Origin: Brevundimonas sp. UBA2388
Lineage (GTDB): Bacteria; Pseudomonadota; Alphaproteobacteria; Caulobacterales; Caulobacteraceae
Direction of reading: 5' to 3'
NCBI GenBank assembly: GCA_002343425.1
Contig: DDSO01000062.1
Location: 12,038 to 35,331, forward strand
DNA length: 23,294 nucleotides
Under the pieces are notes generated by a model. The model searched no databases. It had not been told where the DNA came from and saw nothing but the letters and a program-made list of their open reading frames with translations. The position numbers and the translations under genes were made by a program. Shown here piece after piece: positions 14,472 to 22,796 of this stretch. How positions within the stretch are numbered: position 1 is the first letter of the stretch; each line of letters begins with the position of its first letter.

Positions 14472-15550
14472 TGCGCGCGCCCCTCCTGATCCTCTGTCTG
14501 AGCCTGATCGCCCTGCCGGTGGCGGCGATCGCGCGCCAGTCACCGCCGACCGACGAGGTCAAACGGCTGCAGGGCGAGTTCCGTGACGAACGGGCGCGCG
14601 CCCTGCGGCTGCGCGCGGAGGCCACCGAGGCCGCCCGGGAGATCGCCGGGCTCGAACGACAGCTGGCCGAGTTGCGCGCCGCGGTCGGTCAGGATGACGC
14701 CGTCATCGCCGGCCAGAGGGCGCGACTGCGCGAGCTGAGTGCGCGCGAGGCGGCGCTGGTGGCCCAGCTGTCGCGGGCGCGGGGGCGTCAGGGCCGGCTG
14801 CTCTCCGCCCTGCAGATGATGAGCCGACGGCCGCCGCCGCCGCTGCTGGTGCCCGCCGACAAGGCGGTGGATACGGTGCGGGCCGCCATACTGATGCGGG
14901 CCATGGCGCCGGCGCTGCAGGACCGGGCCCAGGGGCTGGCCGACCGCCAGGCCGAGGTGGTGCGCGTGCGGCGGCTCAGCGCCCTGAACAGCGAGCAACT
15001 CTTCACCACCGAAAGCGCGCGGGGCGACCGGCGCGCGGAAATCGAGGCCCTGACCGGACGCAAGACCGCGCTTCAGGCCGTGTTGAGGGCCGAGGCCGAG
15101 GGCGCTGAACGGGCGACCCGCGTGCTGGAGGCGCGGCTACGATCACTGGGCGCGGCCGTCCCGCCCGTCGGGACCGAGAGCGAGCCCGCCGCCACGCGCC
15201 TGCCCGCCGGGCGCAGCCGCCTGACCGCGCCGGTCGAGGGCGCGCCGTCGCGCCGCTTCGGTCAGGGGTCGAGCGGCTGGAGCTGGCGCGCCGACGAGGC
15301 CGAGGTCCGTGCCCCGGCCGCCGGACGCGTCGCCTTCGCCGGGCCGCTGAGCGGCTGGGGACAGGTCGTCATCCTCGATCTCGGCCCCGGCTGGCGCGCG
15401 GTGATCTCGGGCCTGGACGAGGTTTCGGTCGAGGCCGGCGCCCAGGTCGCGGACGGCCAGGCCCTGGGTCGAACCGGCGCGGACGGCGAGGCGGCGTTCG
15501 AGCTGCGCCGCGACGAACGCCCGATCGATCCGGCGCCGTGGCTGAGGTGA
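14471..15550 (+). CDS. EnvC-like murein hydrolase activator with degenerate LytM domain
   Basis: A 359-residue exported protein. The signal peptide MRAPLLILCLSLIALPVAAIA is followed by two long coiled-coil stretches (about residues 27-110 and 150-225), then a LytM/M23 domain (about 250-355: APAAGRVAFAGPLSGWGQVV, SVEAGAQVADGQALGRTG). Active M23 peptidases need HxxxD and HxH zinc ligands. The LytM domain here has no histidine at those places, as in EnvC-type proteins that activate amidases instead of cutting peptidoglycan. Role inferred: recruiting or activating a septal amidase during daughter-cell separation. The ATG overlaps the rlmH stop by one base; a TTG at 14468 is less likely. The ctpA gene downstream is a frequent neighbour of EnvC homologues. 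Confidence 0.88.
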   Translation: MRAPLLILCLSLIALPVAAIARQSPPTDEVKRLQGEFRDERARALRLRAEATEAAREIAGLERQLAELRAAVGQDDAVIAGQRARLRELSAREAALVAQLSRARGRQGRLLSALQMMSRRPPPPLLVPADKAVDTVRAAILMRAMAPALQDRAQGLADRQAEVVRVRRLSALNSEQLFTTESARGDRRAEIEALTGRKTALQAVLRAEAEGAERATRVLEARLRSLGAAVPPVGTESEPAATRLPAGRSRLTAPVEGAPSRRFGQGSSGWSWRADEAEVRAPAAGRVAFAGPLSGWGQVVILDLGPGWRAVISGLDEVSVEAGAQVADGQALGRTGADGEAAFELRRDERPIDPAPWLR

Positions 15551-15670
15551 GTGATTGGTGGCTAGTGGCTGGTGGCTAGTGGCTAGTGGTCAGTGACTCG
15601 TGAGAAGCGCGCCTGTCTCACCCGTCACCGGTGCACCCACTCGTCACTAGCCACTAACCACTCGCCACTC
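15551..15670. repeat. Heptad-repeat palindromic element between the envC-like gene and ctpA
   Basis: Directly after the stop codon come eight consecutive 7-mers of form GTGNNNN (15551-15606), four of them GTGGCTA or GTGGCTG. After a spacer, the inverse 7-mers appear as NNNNCAC: TCGTCAC, TAGCCAC, TAACCAC, TCGCCAC (about 15641-15668). The two halves form an imperfect inverted repeat with arms of roughly 30-50 bp. The ctpA start is at 15808. Confidence 0.8.
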
Positions 15671-15807
15671 CCTCCCGGCGAAACCGCTTCCCATCCGCCG
15701 ATGACGCTGATTTTATCGGGGAATCGCTGATCGGCCACGTTTTCGTCGCCGGTCGGTCCGTAACTGCCCGACCAAGAGCCGCCTCCCCGTTCGCTGAAAG
15801 AGACCCG

Positions 15808-17178
15808 ATGCGTAAATTGTTGCTGGTTGGCGCCGCCGCCGTGACCCTGGTGGGGCTCGGCGCCGCGACCGCCACGGGCCAGACGCCGCGCAACGAGGCG
15901 TTCCGGATGCTGGCCCTGTTCGGGGATGTGCTGGGCATTGTCGAACAGGCCTATGTAGTGCCGGTCGACGACAAGAAGCTGATCGAGGCGGCGCTGCAGG
16001 GCATGATGGGCGCCCTCGACCCCCACTCCAACTATCTGCCGCCGGCCGGCTTCGACGAGCTTCAGGAGCGGACCTCGGGCGCCTATTCGGGCGTGGGTCT
16101 GACCATCCAGGCCGAAGGTGGGCTGGTGAAGGTGATCTCGCCCATGGACGGCGGCCCGGCCGCCCGCGCCGGCGTCAACGCCGGCGACGTCATCTCCTCC
16201 ATCGAGGGCCAGAGCGCCGCGGGTCTGACCGTCAGCCAGGTCTCCGAAAAACTGCGCGGGGCCGTCGGCACCTCGGTCCAAGTCACCTTCCTGCGCGACG
16301 GCGAGGAGCCGCGCGAGGTCACCCTGACGCGCGAGGTTATCCGGATCGACTCGGTCACGGGCCGGTTGGAGGGCGAGTTCGCCTATCTGCGCGTCTCGAC
16401 CTTCAATGAGAACACCGGCCGCGAACTGGGCGAAACCATCGCCCGGCTGAAGGCCGAGAATCCGCGCATCAAGGGCTATGTACTGGACCTGCGCAACAAT
16501 GGCGGCGGTCTGCTGGACGCGGCCATCGCCGTGTCCGACGCCTTCCTGGAGCGCGGCGAGATCGTCAGCCAGCGGGGGCGCAAGGCCGACCAGATCCAGC
16601 GCTACGGGGCCCGGCCGGGCGACCTGACCGGCGGCCTGCCGCTGGTGGTGCTGATCAACTACGGCTCCGCCTCGGCCTCGGAGATCGTCGCCGGCGCCCT
16701 GAAGGATCACCAGCGGGCGACGATCGTCGGCCTGACCAGTTTCGGCAAGGGTTCGGTGCAGACCGTCATTCCGCTGCGCAACGGGGCCGACGGCGCCCTG
16801 TCGATCACCACAGCGCGCTATTTCACGCCGTCGGGCGCCTCGATCCAGAAGATCGGTATCGAACCCGATCTGGAAGTGTCGCGGTCGCTGGCCGAGGCGC
16901 GGATCGTGTCGCGGTCGAACTTCATCTATTCCGAGGCCGCCTACGCCACGGCGCTGGACTCCTCGATCGGCGCCGAACGCCGCGGGCCGCACACCCCGCA
17001 CGAGGCGCCCGGCGAGGACTGGCCCGAGGACAAGGATTATCAGCTCGAGCGGGCTTTCGACGTGCTGCGCGCCGGCGGCAACCTGGCCCAGCTTGCGGCC
17101 GCGCCGGAGGGAATTGTGGTGACCGCACCCGGCACCGCCCTGGCCGCGGCCGAGCCGGAGCCCACGCCGGAAAACTGA
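15808..17178 (+). CDS. ctpA: S41 family carboxy-terminal processing protease
   Basis: A 456-residue periplasmic tail-specific protease. The signal peptide MRKLLLVGAAAVTLVGLGAA is followed by an N-terminal helical part with DPHSNYLPP, a PDZ domain (about residues 92-170, GVGLTIQAEGGLVKVISPMD), and the S41 catalytic core with LDLRNNGGGLLDAA. Catalytic Ser289 (NYGSASASEI) and Lys314 (TSFGKGSV) are 25 residues apart, as in E. coli Prc. A low-complexity C-terminal tail rich in Ala, Pro and Glu follows. It probably degrades or trims periplasmic proteins; its place after an EnvC-like gene suggests a link to cell-wall hydrolase control, as reported for Ctp/EnvC-type systems. The ATG at 15808 is preceded by AAAGAGA, about 5 bp away. 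Confidence 0.95.
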   Translation: MRKLLLVGAAAVTLVGLGAATATGQTPRNEAFRMLALFGDVLGIVEQAYVVPVDDKKLIEAALQGMMGALDPHSNYLPPAGFDELQERTSGAYSGVGLTIQAEGGLVKVISPMDGGPAARAGVNAGDVISSIEGQSAAGLTVSQVSEKLRGAVGTSVQVTFLRDGEEPREVTLTREVIRIDSVTGRLEGEFAYLRVSTFNENTGRELGETIARLKAENPRIKGYVLDLRNNGGGLLDAAIAVSDAFLERGEIVSQRGRKADQIQRYGARPGDLTGGLPLVVLINYGSASASEIVAGALKDHQRATIVGLTSFGKGSVQTVIPLRNGADGALSITTARYFTPSGASIQKIGIEPDLEVSRSLAEARIVSRSNFIYSEAAYATALDSSIGAERRGPHTPHEAPGEDWPEDKDYQLERAFDVLRAGGNLAQLAAAPEGIVVTAPGTALAAAEPEPTPEN

Positions 17179-17200
17179 CGCCGCCGGGGACGGCGCATGG

Positions 17201-17220
17201 CTAACGGCGCGTTAGGCTTT
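17201..17220 (+). terminator. Possible weak terminator after ctpA
   Basis: CTAACG-GCG-CGTTAG (17201-17215) is a perfect 6-bp hairpin followed by GCTTTCTTA. It lies 23 bp after the ctpA stop. The stem is short and the T run is broken, so at best it attenuates. A second hairpin, GTCCGC-TTC-GCGGAC, lies at 17256-17270 before the next gene. Confidence 0.3.
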
Positions 17221-17296
17221 CTTAACCGACGCAAGCCACTGTGAGCCTTGAAGGAGTCCGCTTCGCGGACCCCCGTTCGAGCGTCCAGTCCTGCCC

Positions 17297-18496
17297 ATGT
17301 TCGCCAAGCGCCAGTCTGTCCTCGCCACCACCGCCGGAGCGCCCCCGGTGCGCCGGTCGTTGCGCGAAATCCTCGCCCCTGTCGGCCGCATCCTGAAGAA
17401 GCCGCCCGTCGCCGTGGCCGGCGCGGGTCTGTTGCTGCTCGCCGCCGCCGCCCTGTTCATCACCGTGCTGGGCGACCCCCGCGCCGGCGCCCCATCGGCC
17501 CGCGCGGCGCTCAAGCGCGAGGTCGCCGTGGCCGCCCCGGCGCCAACCGGGCTGGAGGCCTTCTCCGTCGGCGCCTATGGCTCGTGGCAGGATCTGGCCG
17601 GAGACGGCGCCGCCGTCGATCCCGCCTTGGGCGGCGAGGCCGTCATCACCCTGCCCAACGGCGCCACTGTCTCCGGCAATGGCACGCCCGTGACCGCACC
17701 GCGCGTCGCCGCCAGCCCCCTGCCCGCAGCCCCGATCGCCGGCCTCAGCCAGCCGGGACCCAACGGCCCCCTGCCGGCCATCGCTGCGGACGGCCGGGTG
17801 CCGGCCCAGGCCTATGCCCGCCCGTTCCGCTCCAACGGCCGCCCGCGGGTCGCTATCATCGTCGGCGGCCTCGGCCTCAATGCCGTGACCACCCGCGCCG
17901 CCATCGAACGCCTGCCGGCCGAGGTCACCCTAAGCTTCGTCCCCTATGCCGAGGGCCTGCAGGGCTGGATCGATCTGGCCCGCGCGCAAGGCCACGAGGT
18001 CATGCTGGAAATGCCGATGGAGCCGTCGGGCTATCCCGACAACGATCCCGGCCCGCATACCCTGCTGGCCTCGGCGGAAGCGGCCGATATCCAGGCGCGG
18101 ATGAACTGGCTGCTCGGACGGGCGACCGGCTATTTCGGCGTCACCAACTATATGGGCGACCGTTTCGCAGCCTCGGATGCGGGAATGTCCGCCTTCATGA
18201 CCGTCCTGCGCCAGCGCGGGATCGCCTTCCTTGACGACGGCTCGATGAGCCGCCGTCCCGGCGCCTGGGCCCGGGCCAGCGCCAACCGCATCATCGACGA
18301 GGAACAGAACCCGACCGCCATCGTCGCCCAGCTGAACGCCCTGGAAGCGCTCGCCAAGGGCAACGGCCAGGCGCTGGGCACCGGCTTCAGCTATCCGGTC
18401 ACGGTCGAGGCCGTGGCCCGCTGGACCGCCGACATGGACGCCCGCGGCCTGCAACTGGCGCCGGCGTCGGCGATGACGCAGCGGCCGGGAAGATAG
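17297..18496 (+). CDS. Divergent polysaccharide deacetylase family protein (YibQ/DUF610)
   Basis: A 399-residue protein with a cytoplasmic basic start, one membrane helix (about residues 37-57, VAVAGAGLLLLAAAALFITV), a low-complexity Ala/Pro linker and a periplasmic domain (about 182-395). That domain matches the DUF610 'divergent polysaccharide deacetylase' family: RPRVAIIVGGLGLN, LSFVPYAEG, EVMLEMPMEP, GPHTLLAS, GVTNYMGDRF and IAFLDDGS. Relatives such as YibQ usually carry 'IDDLG' in the first strand; here it reads VGGLG, so one metal-binding Asp position appears lost. Function is unproven; in many alphaproteobacteria it sits with ctpA and an envC homologue. Start ATG at 17297. Its TAG stop forms the beginning of the heptad repeat that follows. 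Confidence 0.85.
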   Translation: MFAKRQSVLATTAGAPPVRRSLREILAPVGRILKKPPVAVAGAGLLLLAAAALFITVLGDPRAGAPSARAALKREVAVAAPAPTGLEAFSVGAYGSWQDLAGDGAAVDPALGGEAVITLPNGATVSGNGTPVTAPRVAASPLPAAPIAGLSQPGPNGPLPAIAADGRVPAQAYARPFRSNGRPRVAIIVGGLGLNAVTTRAAIERLPAEVTLSFVPYAEGLQGWIDLARAQGHEVMLEMPMEPSGYPDNDPGPHTLLASAEAADIQARMNWLLGRATGYFGVTNYMGDRFAASDAGMSAFMTVLRQRGIAFLDDGSMSRRPGAWARASANRIIDEEQNPTAIVAQLNALEALAKGNGQALGTGFSYPVTVEAVARWTADMDARGLQLAPASAMTQRPGR

Positions 18497-18599
18497 GGAT
18501 GAGGGATTAGGGATCAGGGATTGGAAGCAGCCTCTCGGCTCCGTCCCGCGCCAAACCCCCTTCCCTCCCTCATCCCTAATCCCTAATCCCTCATCCCTA
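18494..18599. repeat. Heptad-repeat palindromic element filling the gap before rppH
   Basis: Terminal 21-bp arms are perfect complements: 18494-18514 (TAGGGATGAGGGATTAGGGA, then T) against 18579-18599. They consist of 7-mers NAGGGAT: TAGGGAT, GAGGGAT, TAGGGAT and CAGGGAT on the left, mirrored by ATCCCTN units on the right. The left arm begins with the TAG stop of the upstream gene, and the right arm ends on the A of the rppH ATG, so the element is the whole 102-bp intergenic space. Confidence 0.85.
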
Positions 18600-19072
18600 T
18601 GACCGACCTCTCCCGCTACCGCCCCAACGTCGGCGTCGTGCTGTTCCATCCGGACGGGCGCGTCTGGTACGGGCGCCGGGTCGCGACCGAAGGCCCTCAT
18701 AACTGGCAGTTCCCGCAGGGCGGGGTCGACGACGGCGAGGACCTTGAGGCCGCCGCCCGTCGCGAGCTGTTCGAGGAGACCGGGGTGACTTCAGCGGAGC
18801 TGATCGCCCGCACCGAAGAGTGGATCGCCTACGACTTCCCTCCCGACTACGGCGGCTCGAAACAGGCCCGCGGCTGGGCCGGCCAGAAGCAGCAGTGGTT
18901 CGCCTTCCGCTTCACCGGTGACGAGTCCGAGATCGATCTCGAGGCCCACGGCGAGATCGAGTTCGACGCCTGGCGCTGGGGCCCGCTCAGCGACGCCCCG
19001 GACCTGATCGTGCCGTTCAAGCGGGCCTGCTACGAACAGGTCGTAGCCGTGTTCGCGCCGCTGGTGGTCTAG
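18599..19072 (+). CDS. rppH: RNA pyrophosphohydrolase (Nudix)
   Basis: A 157-residue Nudix hydrolase of the RppH/NudH type, which removes pyrophosphate from the 5' end of mRNAs to start their decay and can also act on diadenosine polyphosphates. It opens with YRPNVGVVLFHPDGRVW and NWQFPQGGVDDGED. The complete Nudix box Gx5Ex7REUxEExGU runs from G41 to V63, with metal ligands E56, E59 and E60 in RRELFEETGV. Normal length. The ATG at 18599 is the conserved start, but there is no Shine-Dalgarno because the repeat element abuts it. The gene ends in a 4-bp tail-to-tail overlap (19069-19072) with the DUF1272 gene. Confidence 0.95.
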   Translation: MTDLSRYRPNVGVVLFHPDGRVWYGRRVATEGPHNWQFPQGGVDDGEDLEAAARRELFEETGVTSAELIARTEEWIAYDFPPDYGGSKQARGWAGQKQQWFAFRFTGDESEIDLEAHGEIEFDAWRWGPLSDAPDLIVPFKRACYEQVVAVFAPLVV

Positions 19073-19314
19073 GCGGCGGCACAGCCCTGCGGCTTGAGCA
19101 CCCGTTTCGCCGAGGCCGGATATTTCGCCATCAGGTGCGCCGGTCGGACCGGTCTCGCGCTGAACCCCCCGCCGCAGTTGGGGCAGACGCCCTTGAGCGC
19201 CCTGTCCACGCAATCGGCGCAGAAGGTGCATTCAAAGGTGCAGATACGGGCCTCGGCGCTGTCGAATGGCAGGTCGCGATCACAGCATTCGCAGTTGGGA
19301 CGGAGCTCGAGCAT
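19069..19314 (-). CDS. DUF1272 zinc-ribbon-like protein
   Basis: An 81-residue protein that starts MLELRPNCECCDRDLPFDS, the signature of the DUF1272 family. Cysteines at 8, 10, 11, 25, 29, 32, 35, 44 and 47 form CxCC, CxxxCxxC, CxxC-like and CPNC pairs and probably bind two zinc ions in a RING- or ribbon-like fold. The family has no known function that I can cite. The C-terminus (RPAHLMAKYPASAKRVLKPQ) is basic. Its stop overlaps the rppH stop by 4 bp. The start at 19314 lies 18 bp downstream of the sugE-like stop on the same strand, so the two may be cotranscribed. Confidence 0.85.
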   Translation of the reverse strand: MLELRPNCECCDRDLPFDSAEARICTFECTFCADCVDRALKGVCPNCGGGFSARPVRPAHLMAKYPASAKRVLKPQGCAAA

Positions 19315-19332
19315 GGCCCGAAGCTAACGCCG

Positions 19333-19653
19333 CTACTGGCTGGGCGCCAGACGCATGAGAACGATCCCGCTGACGATCAGCAACGCCGCCAGCACCCGCC
19401 ACAGGCTGAGATGCTCCTGCAGGAAGACCACGCCGACGATGAAGGCGCCGACCGCGCCGATGCCGGTCCAGACCATATAGGCCGAGCCCATCGGCAGGGA
19501 CTTCATGGCCAGGGCCAGCAGGCCGAAACTGGCGCCCATGAAGGCCAGGGTCGCTACGCTGGGCCACAGGCGGGTGAAGCCGTGCGACTGCTTCATGAAA
19601 TAGGCCCACACGATCTCGAGCAGGCCGGCGATGATGAGATATGTCCAGGCCAT
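19333..19653 (-). CDS. sugE: SMR family transporter, SugE/Gdx type (guanidinium or quaternary ammonium exporter)
   Basis: A 106-residue four-helix small multidrug resistance protein. The first helix reads MAWTYLIIAGLLEIVWAYFM, with the essential E13 in the LLEIxWA context that marks the SugE/Gdx branch rather than EmrE. Later helices show WPSVATLAFMGASFGLLALA, GSAYMVWTGIGAVGAFIVGV and LWRVLAALLIVSGIVLM. Gdx proteins are proton-coupled guanidinium exporters that work as dual-topology dimers; quaternary ammonium export is the older assignment. GGAGGG lies about 5 bp before the ATG at 19653. The leader holds a strong hairpin that might be regulatory. Confidence 0.9.
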   Translation of the reverse strand: MAWTYLIIAGLLEIVWAYFMKQSHGFTRLWPSVATLAFMGASFGLLALAMKSLPMGSAYMVWTGIGAVGAFIVGVVFLQEHLSLWRVLAALLIVSGIVLMRLAPSQ

Positions 19654-19666
19654 GACGGCCCTCCGT

Positions 19667-19695
19667 GCAAAGGGCCGGGCCGTCCCGGACTTTGC
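19667..19695 (-). promoter_or_regulatory. Leader hairpin with ACGG tetraloop upstream of sugE
   Basis: On the minus strand GCAAAG / CTTTGC form a 6-bp outer stem, a small internal loop follows, and CCGGG-ACGG-CCCGG forms an inner stem with an ACGG tetraloop. The hairpin ends directly before the sugE ribosome site. Guanidine-II riboswitches use two hairpins with ACGR loops in front of Gdx-type genes; only this one fits clearly, so the assignment is tentative. A second simple hairpin, GCGATC-CTG-GATCGC, lies at 19698-19712. Confidence 0.3.
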
Positions 19696-19780
19696 CCGCG
19701 ATCCAGGATCGCCGGGGCGAGGACGTGGCCTCGTCTGCAGGGGCTATCTAGGGCACCCGTCGGGAGGGTCAAGGTCCGCA

Positions 19781-20001
19781 CACCTTGTCATCCCGGCCGA
19801 ACCCCGGCGAAAGCCGGGGGAAGAGCCGGGACGCGACCGGCACCCACAAACAGGAAATCCCGGGCAGCTCGGAGAGCTGAACCGGGATCCGGGTGGCTTC
19901 AACCCTGCTCCCGGACAGTCGCTGCGCGCCTTCCGGGAGGAGACTTGTCGAGAGGGTCGCGTCCCGGATCGCGGCTTCGCCACGTCCGGGATGACAAGGT
20001 G
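19781..20001. repeat. Nested inverted-repeat element after atpC
   Basis: Outer arms CACCTTGTCATCCCGG (19781-19796) and CCGGGATGACAAGGTG (19986-20001) are perfect over 16 bp. Inner arms CCGGGACGCGACC (19826-19838) and GGTCGCGTCCCGG (19955-19967) are perfect over 13 bp. It also contains CCCCGGC-GAAA-GCCGGGG (19802-19819) and a central hairpin around 19857-19882. It abuts the atpC stop codon and is the only candidate for ending atp operon transcription. Layout matches the 12553-12720 element, though the sequences differ. Confidence 0.85.
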
Positions 20002-20274
20002 TCAGGCGGCCGCCGTCACTTCCGAGGCCTGTTCGGCCAGGATGGTCAGGCCGGCCGGGGTCACGTCGGCGAAACCGCCGTGGACCTCGAACTGGCGGCG
20101 CGACCCGCCGTCGATGACCGTGACGACGCCTTCGCGCAGGGCGGTCATGAAGGGCGCGTGGTCGGCGAGGACGCCGAAATCGCCCTCGACGCCGGGCGCG
20201 TCGACCTGGTCGACGAGGCCGTTGAAGACCTCGCGCTCAGGCGACACCAGCGAGAAGCTGAGCTTGCCGGCCAT
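20002..20274 (-). CDS. atpC: F1F0 ATP synthase epsilon subunit (short form)
   Basis: A 90-residue subunit of the F1 central stalk. It contains the N-terminal beta-sandwich, MAGKLSFSLVSPEREVFNGL through VEGDFGVLADHAPFMTALREG to a C-terminal EQASEV. The usual C-terminal pair of helices (about 45 residues), which acts as a brake on ATP hydrolysis in E. coli, is missing. There is no sign of a frameshift, so this looks like a natural short epsilon; short forms are known in some alphaproteobacteria. The gene starts 3 bp after the atpD stop, as last gene of the operon. Confidence 0.95.
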   Translation of the reverse strand: MAGKLSFSLVSPEREVFNGLVDQVDAPGVEGDFGVLADHAPFMTALREGVVTVIDGGSRRQFEVHGGFADVTPAGLTILAEQASEVTAAA

Positions 20275-20277
20275 GGA

Positions 20278-21885
<1,608 letters not shown>

Positions 21886-22764
21886 TCAGAGGGCTTCGGC
21901 GCCGGCGATGATCTCGATCAGTTCGGTGGTGATCTGGGCCTGACGCTTGCGGTTGTACTGCAGGGTCAGGCTGTTGATCAGGTCGCCCGCATTGCGCGTG
22001 GCGTTGTCCATCGCGCCCATCTGGGCCCCGAAGAAGCTGGCCTGGTTCTCGTAGAGGGCGGCCAGCACCTGGGTGGTGATGTTGCGCGGCAGGAGCGTCT
22101 CGAGGATTTCCTCTTCCGACGGCTCGTATTCGTAGGTCGCGCCGTTCAGGTCGATCGGCGGGGCGTCGCCGTCGACGACGGCCGGGATGAGCTGTTTCGG
22201 CGTCGGGATCTGGGCGATGACCGACTGGAAGCGGCTGTAGAACAGGGTGACGACGTCGGCGTTTCCGGCCTCGAACTCCTCGGCGATCAGGGCCGCGATC
22301 GGCTCAGCCGCCGGAAGGCCGATGACCTTGTGGTCCGACATCTCGAATGTCTTCACCAGCTTGTCGCCGTAGAGACGGGACAGGCCGTCGCGGGACTTGC
22401 GGCCCACGGCGATGATGCGGACGTCCTTGCCGGCGGCGATCAGGCTGTTGATCCGCTCGCGCGCAGCCCGGATGACGTTGGTGTTGAACCCGCCCGCCAG
22501 ACCCTTGTCGCCGGTGGCGACGACGATCAGGTGCTTCTTGTCCGATCCCGTGCCGGCCAGCAGTTTCGGCGCCCCGTCGCCGGACACGCCGGCGGCGAGG
22601 TTGGCGATGACCGCGGCCATCTTGCGGGCATAGGGACGGGCGCTTTCAGCCTGGTCCTGGGCGCGCTTCAGCTTGGCCGCGGCGACCATGTTCAGGGCTT
22701 TCGTGATCTTCTGCGTCGACTTGACGCTTCCGATCCGATTGCGCATTTCCTTGAGGCTGGCCAT
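21886..22764 (-). CDS. atpG: F1F0 ATP synthase gamma subunit
   Basis: The rotor shaft of F1, 292 residues. The N-terminal helix [20 protein letters not shown] followed by [16 protein letters not shown] is diagnostic. A central Rossmann-like domain contains [19 protein letters not shown], and the C-terminal coiled-coil helix carries [20 protein letters not shown] followed by [20 protein letters not shown]. Length is normal. It starts 32 bp after the atpA stop and is part of the atpA-atpG-atpD-atpC transcription unit. Confidence 0.98.
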   Translation of the reverse strand: MASLKEMRNRIGSVKSTQKITKALNMVAAAKLKRAQDQAESARPYARKMAAVIANLAAGVSGDGAPKLLAGTGSDKKHLIVVATGDKGLAGGFNTNVIRAARERINSLIAAGKDVRIIAVGRKSRDGLSRLYGDKLVKTFEMSDHKVIGLPAAEPIAALIAEEFEAGNADVVTLFYSRFQSVIAQIPTPKQLIPAVVDGDAPPIDLNGATYEYEPSEEEILETLLPRNITTQVLAALYENQASFFGAQMGAMDNATRNAGDLINSLTLQYNRKRQAQITTELIEIIAGAEAL

Positions 22765-22796
22765 CCGGCGCTACTTTCTCGCTATCCGGTCCGGTC

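Noticed and set aside
15625..17001. 458-codon minus-strand frame opposite ctpA
   Set aside because: Complement of the S41 protease; it begins within the repeat region and shows no family motif.
19654..19760. Guanidine-I (ykkC) riboswitch upstream of sugE
   Set aside because: A GGGCAAAGTCCGGGA stretch recalls the 3' consensus, but the conserved 5' CUAGGGUUCC-type block and the central helices are not recognisable.
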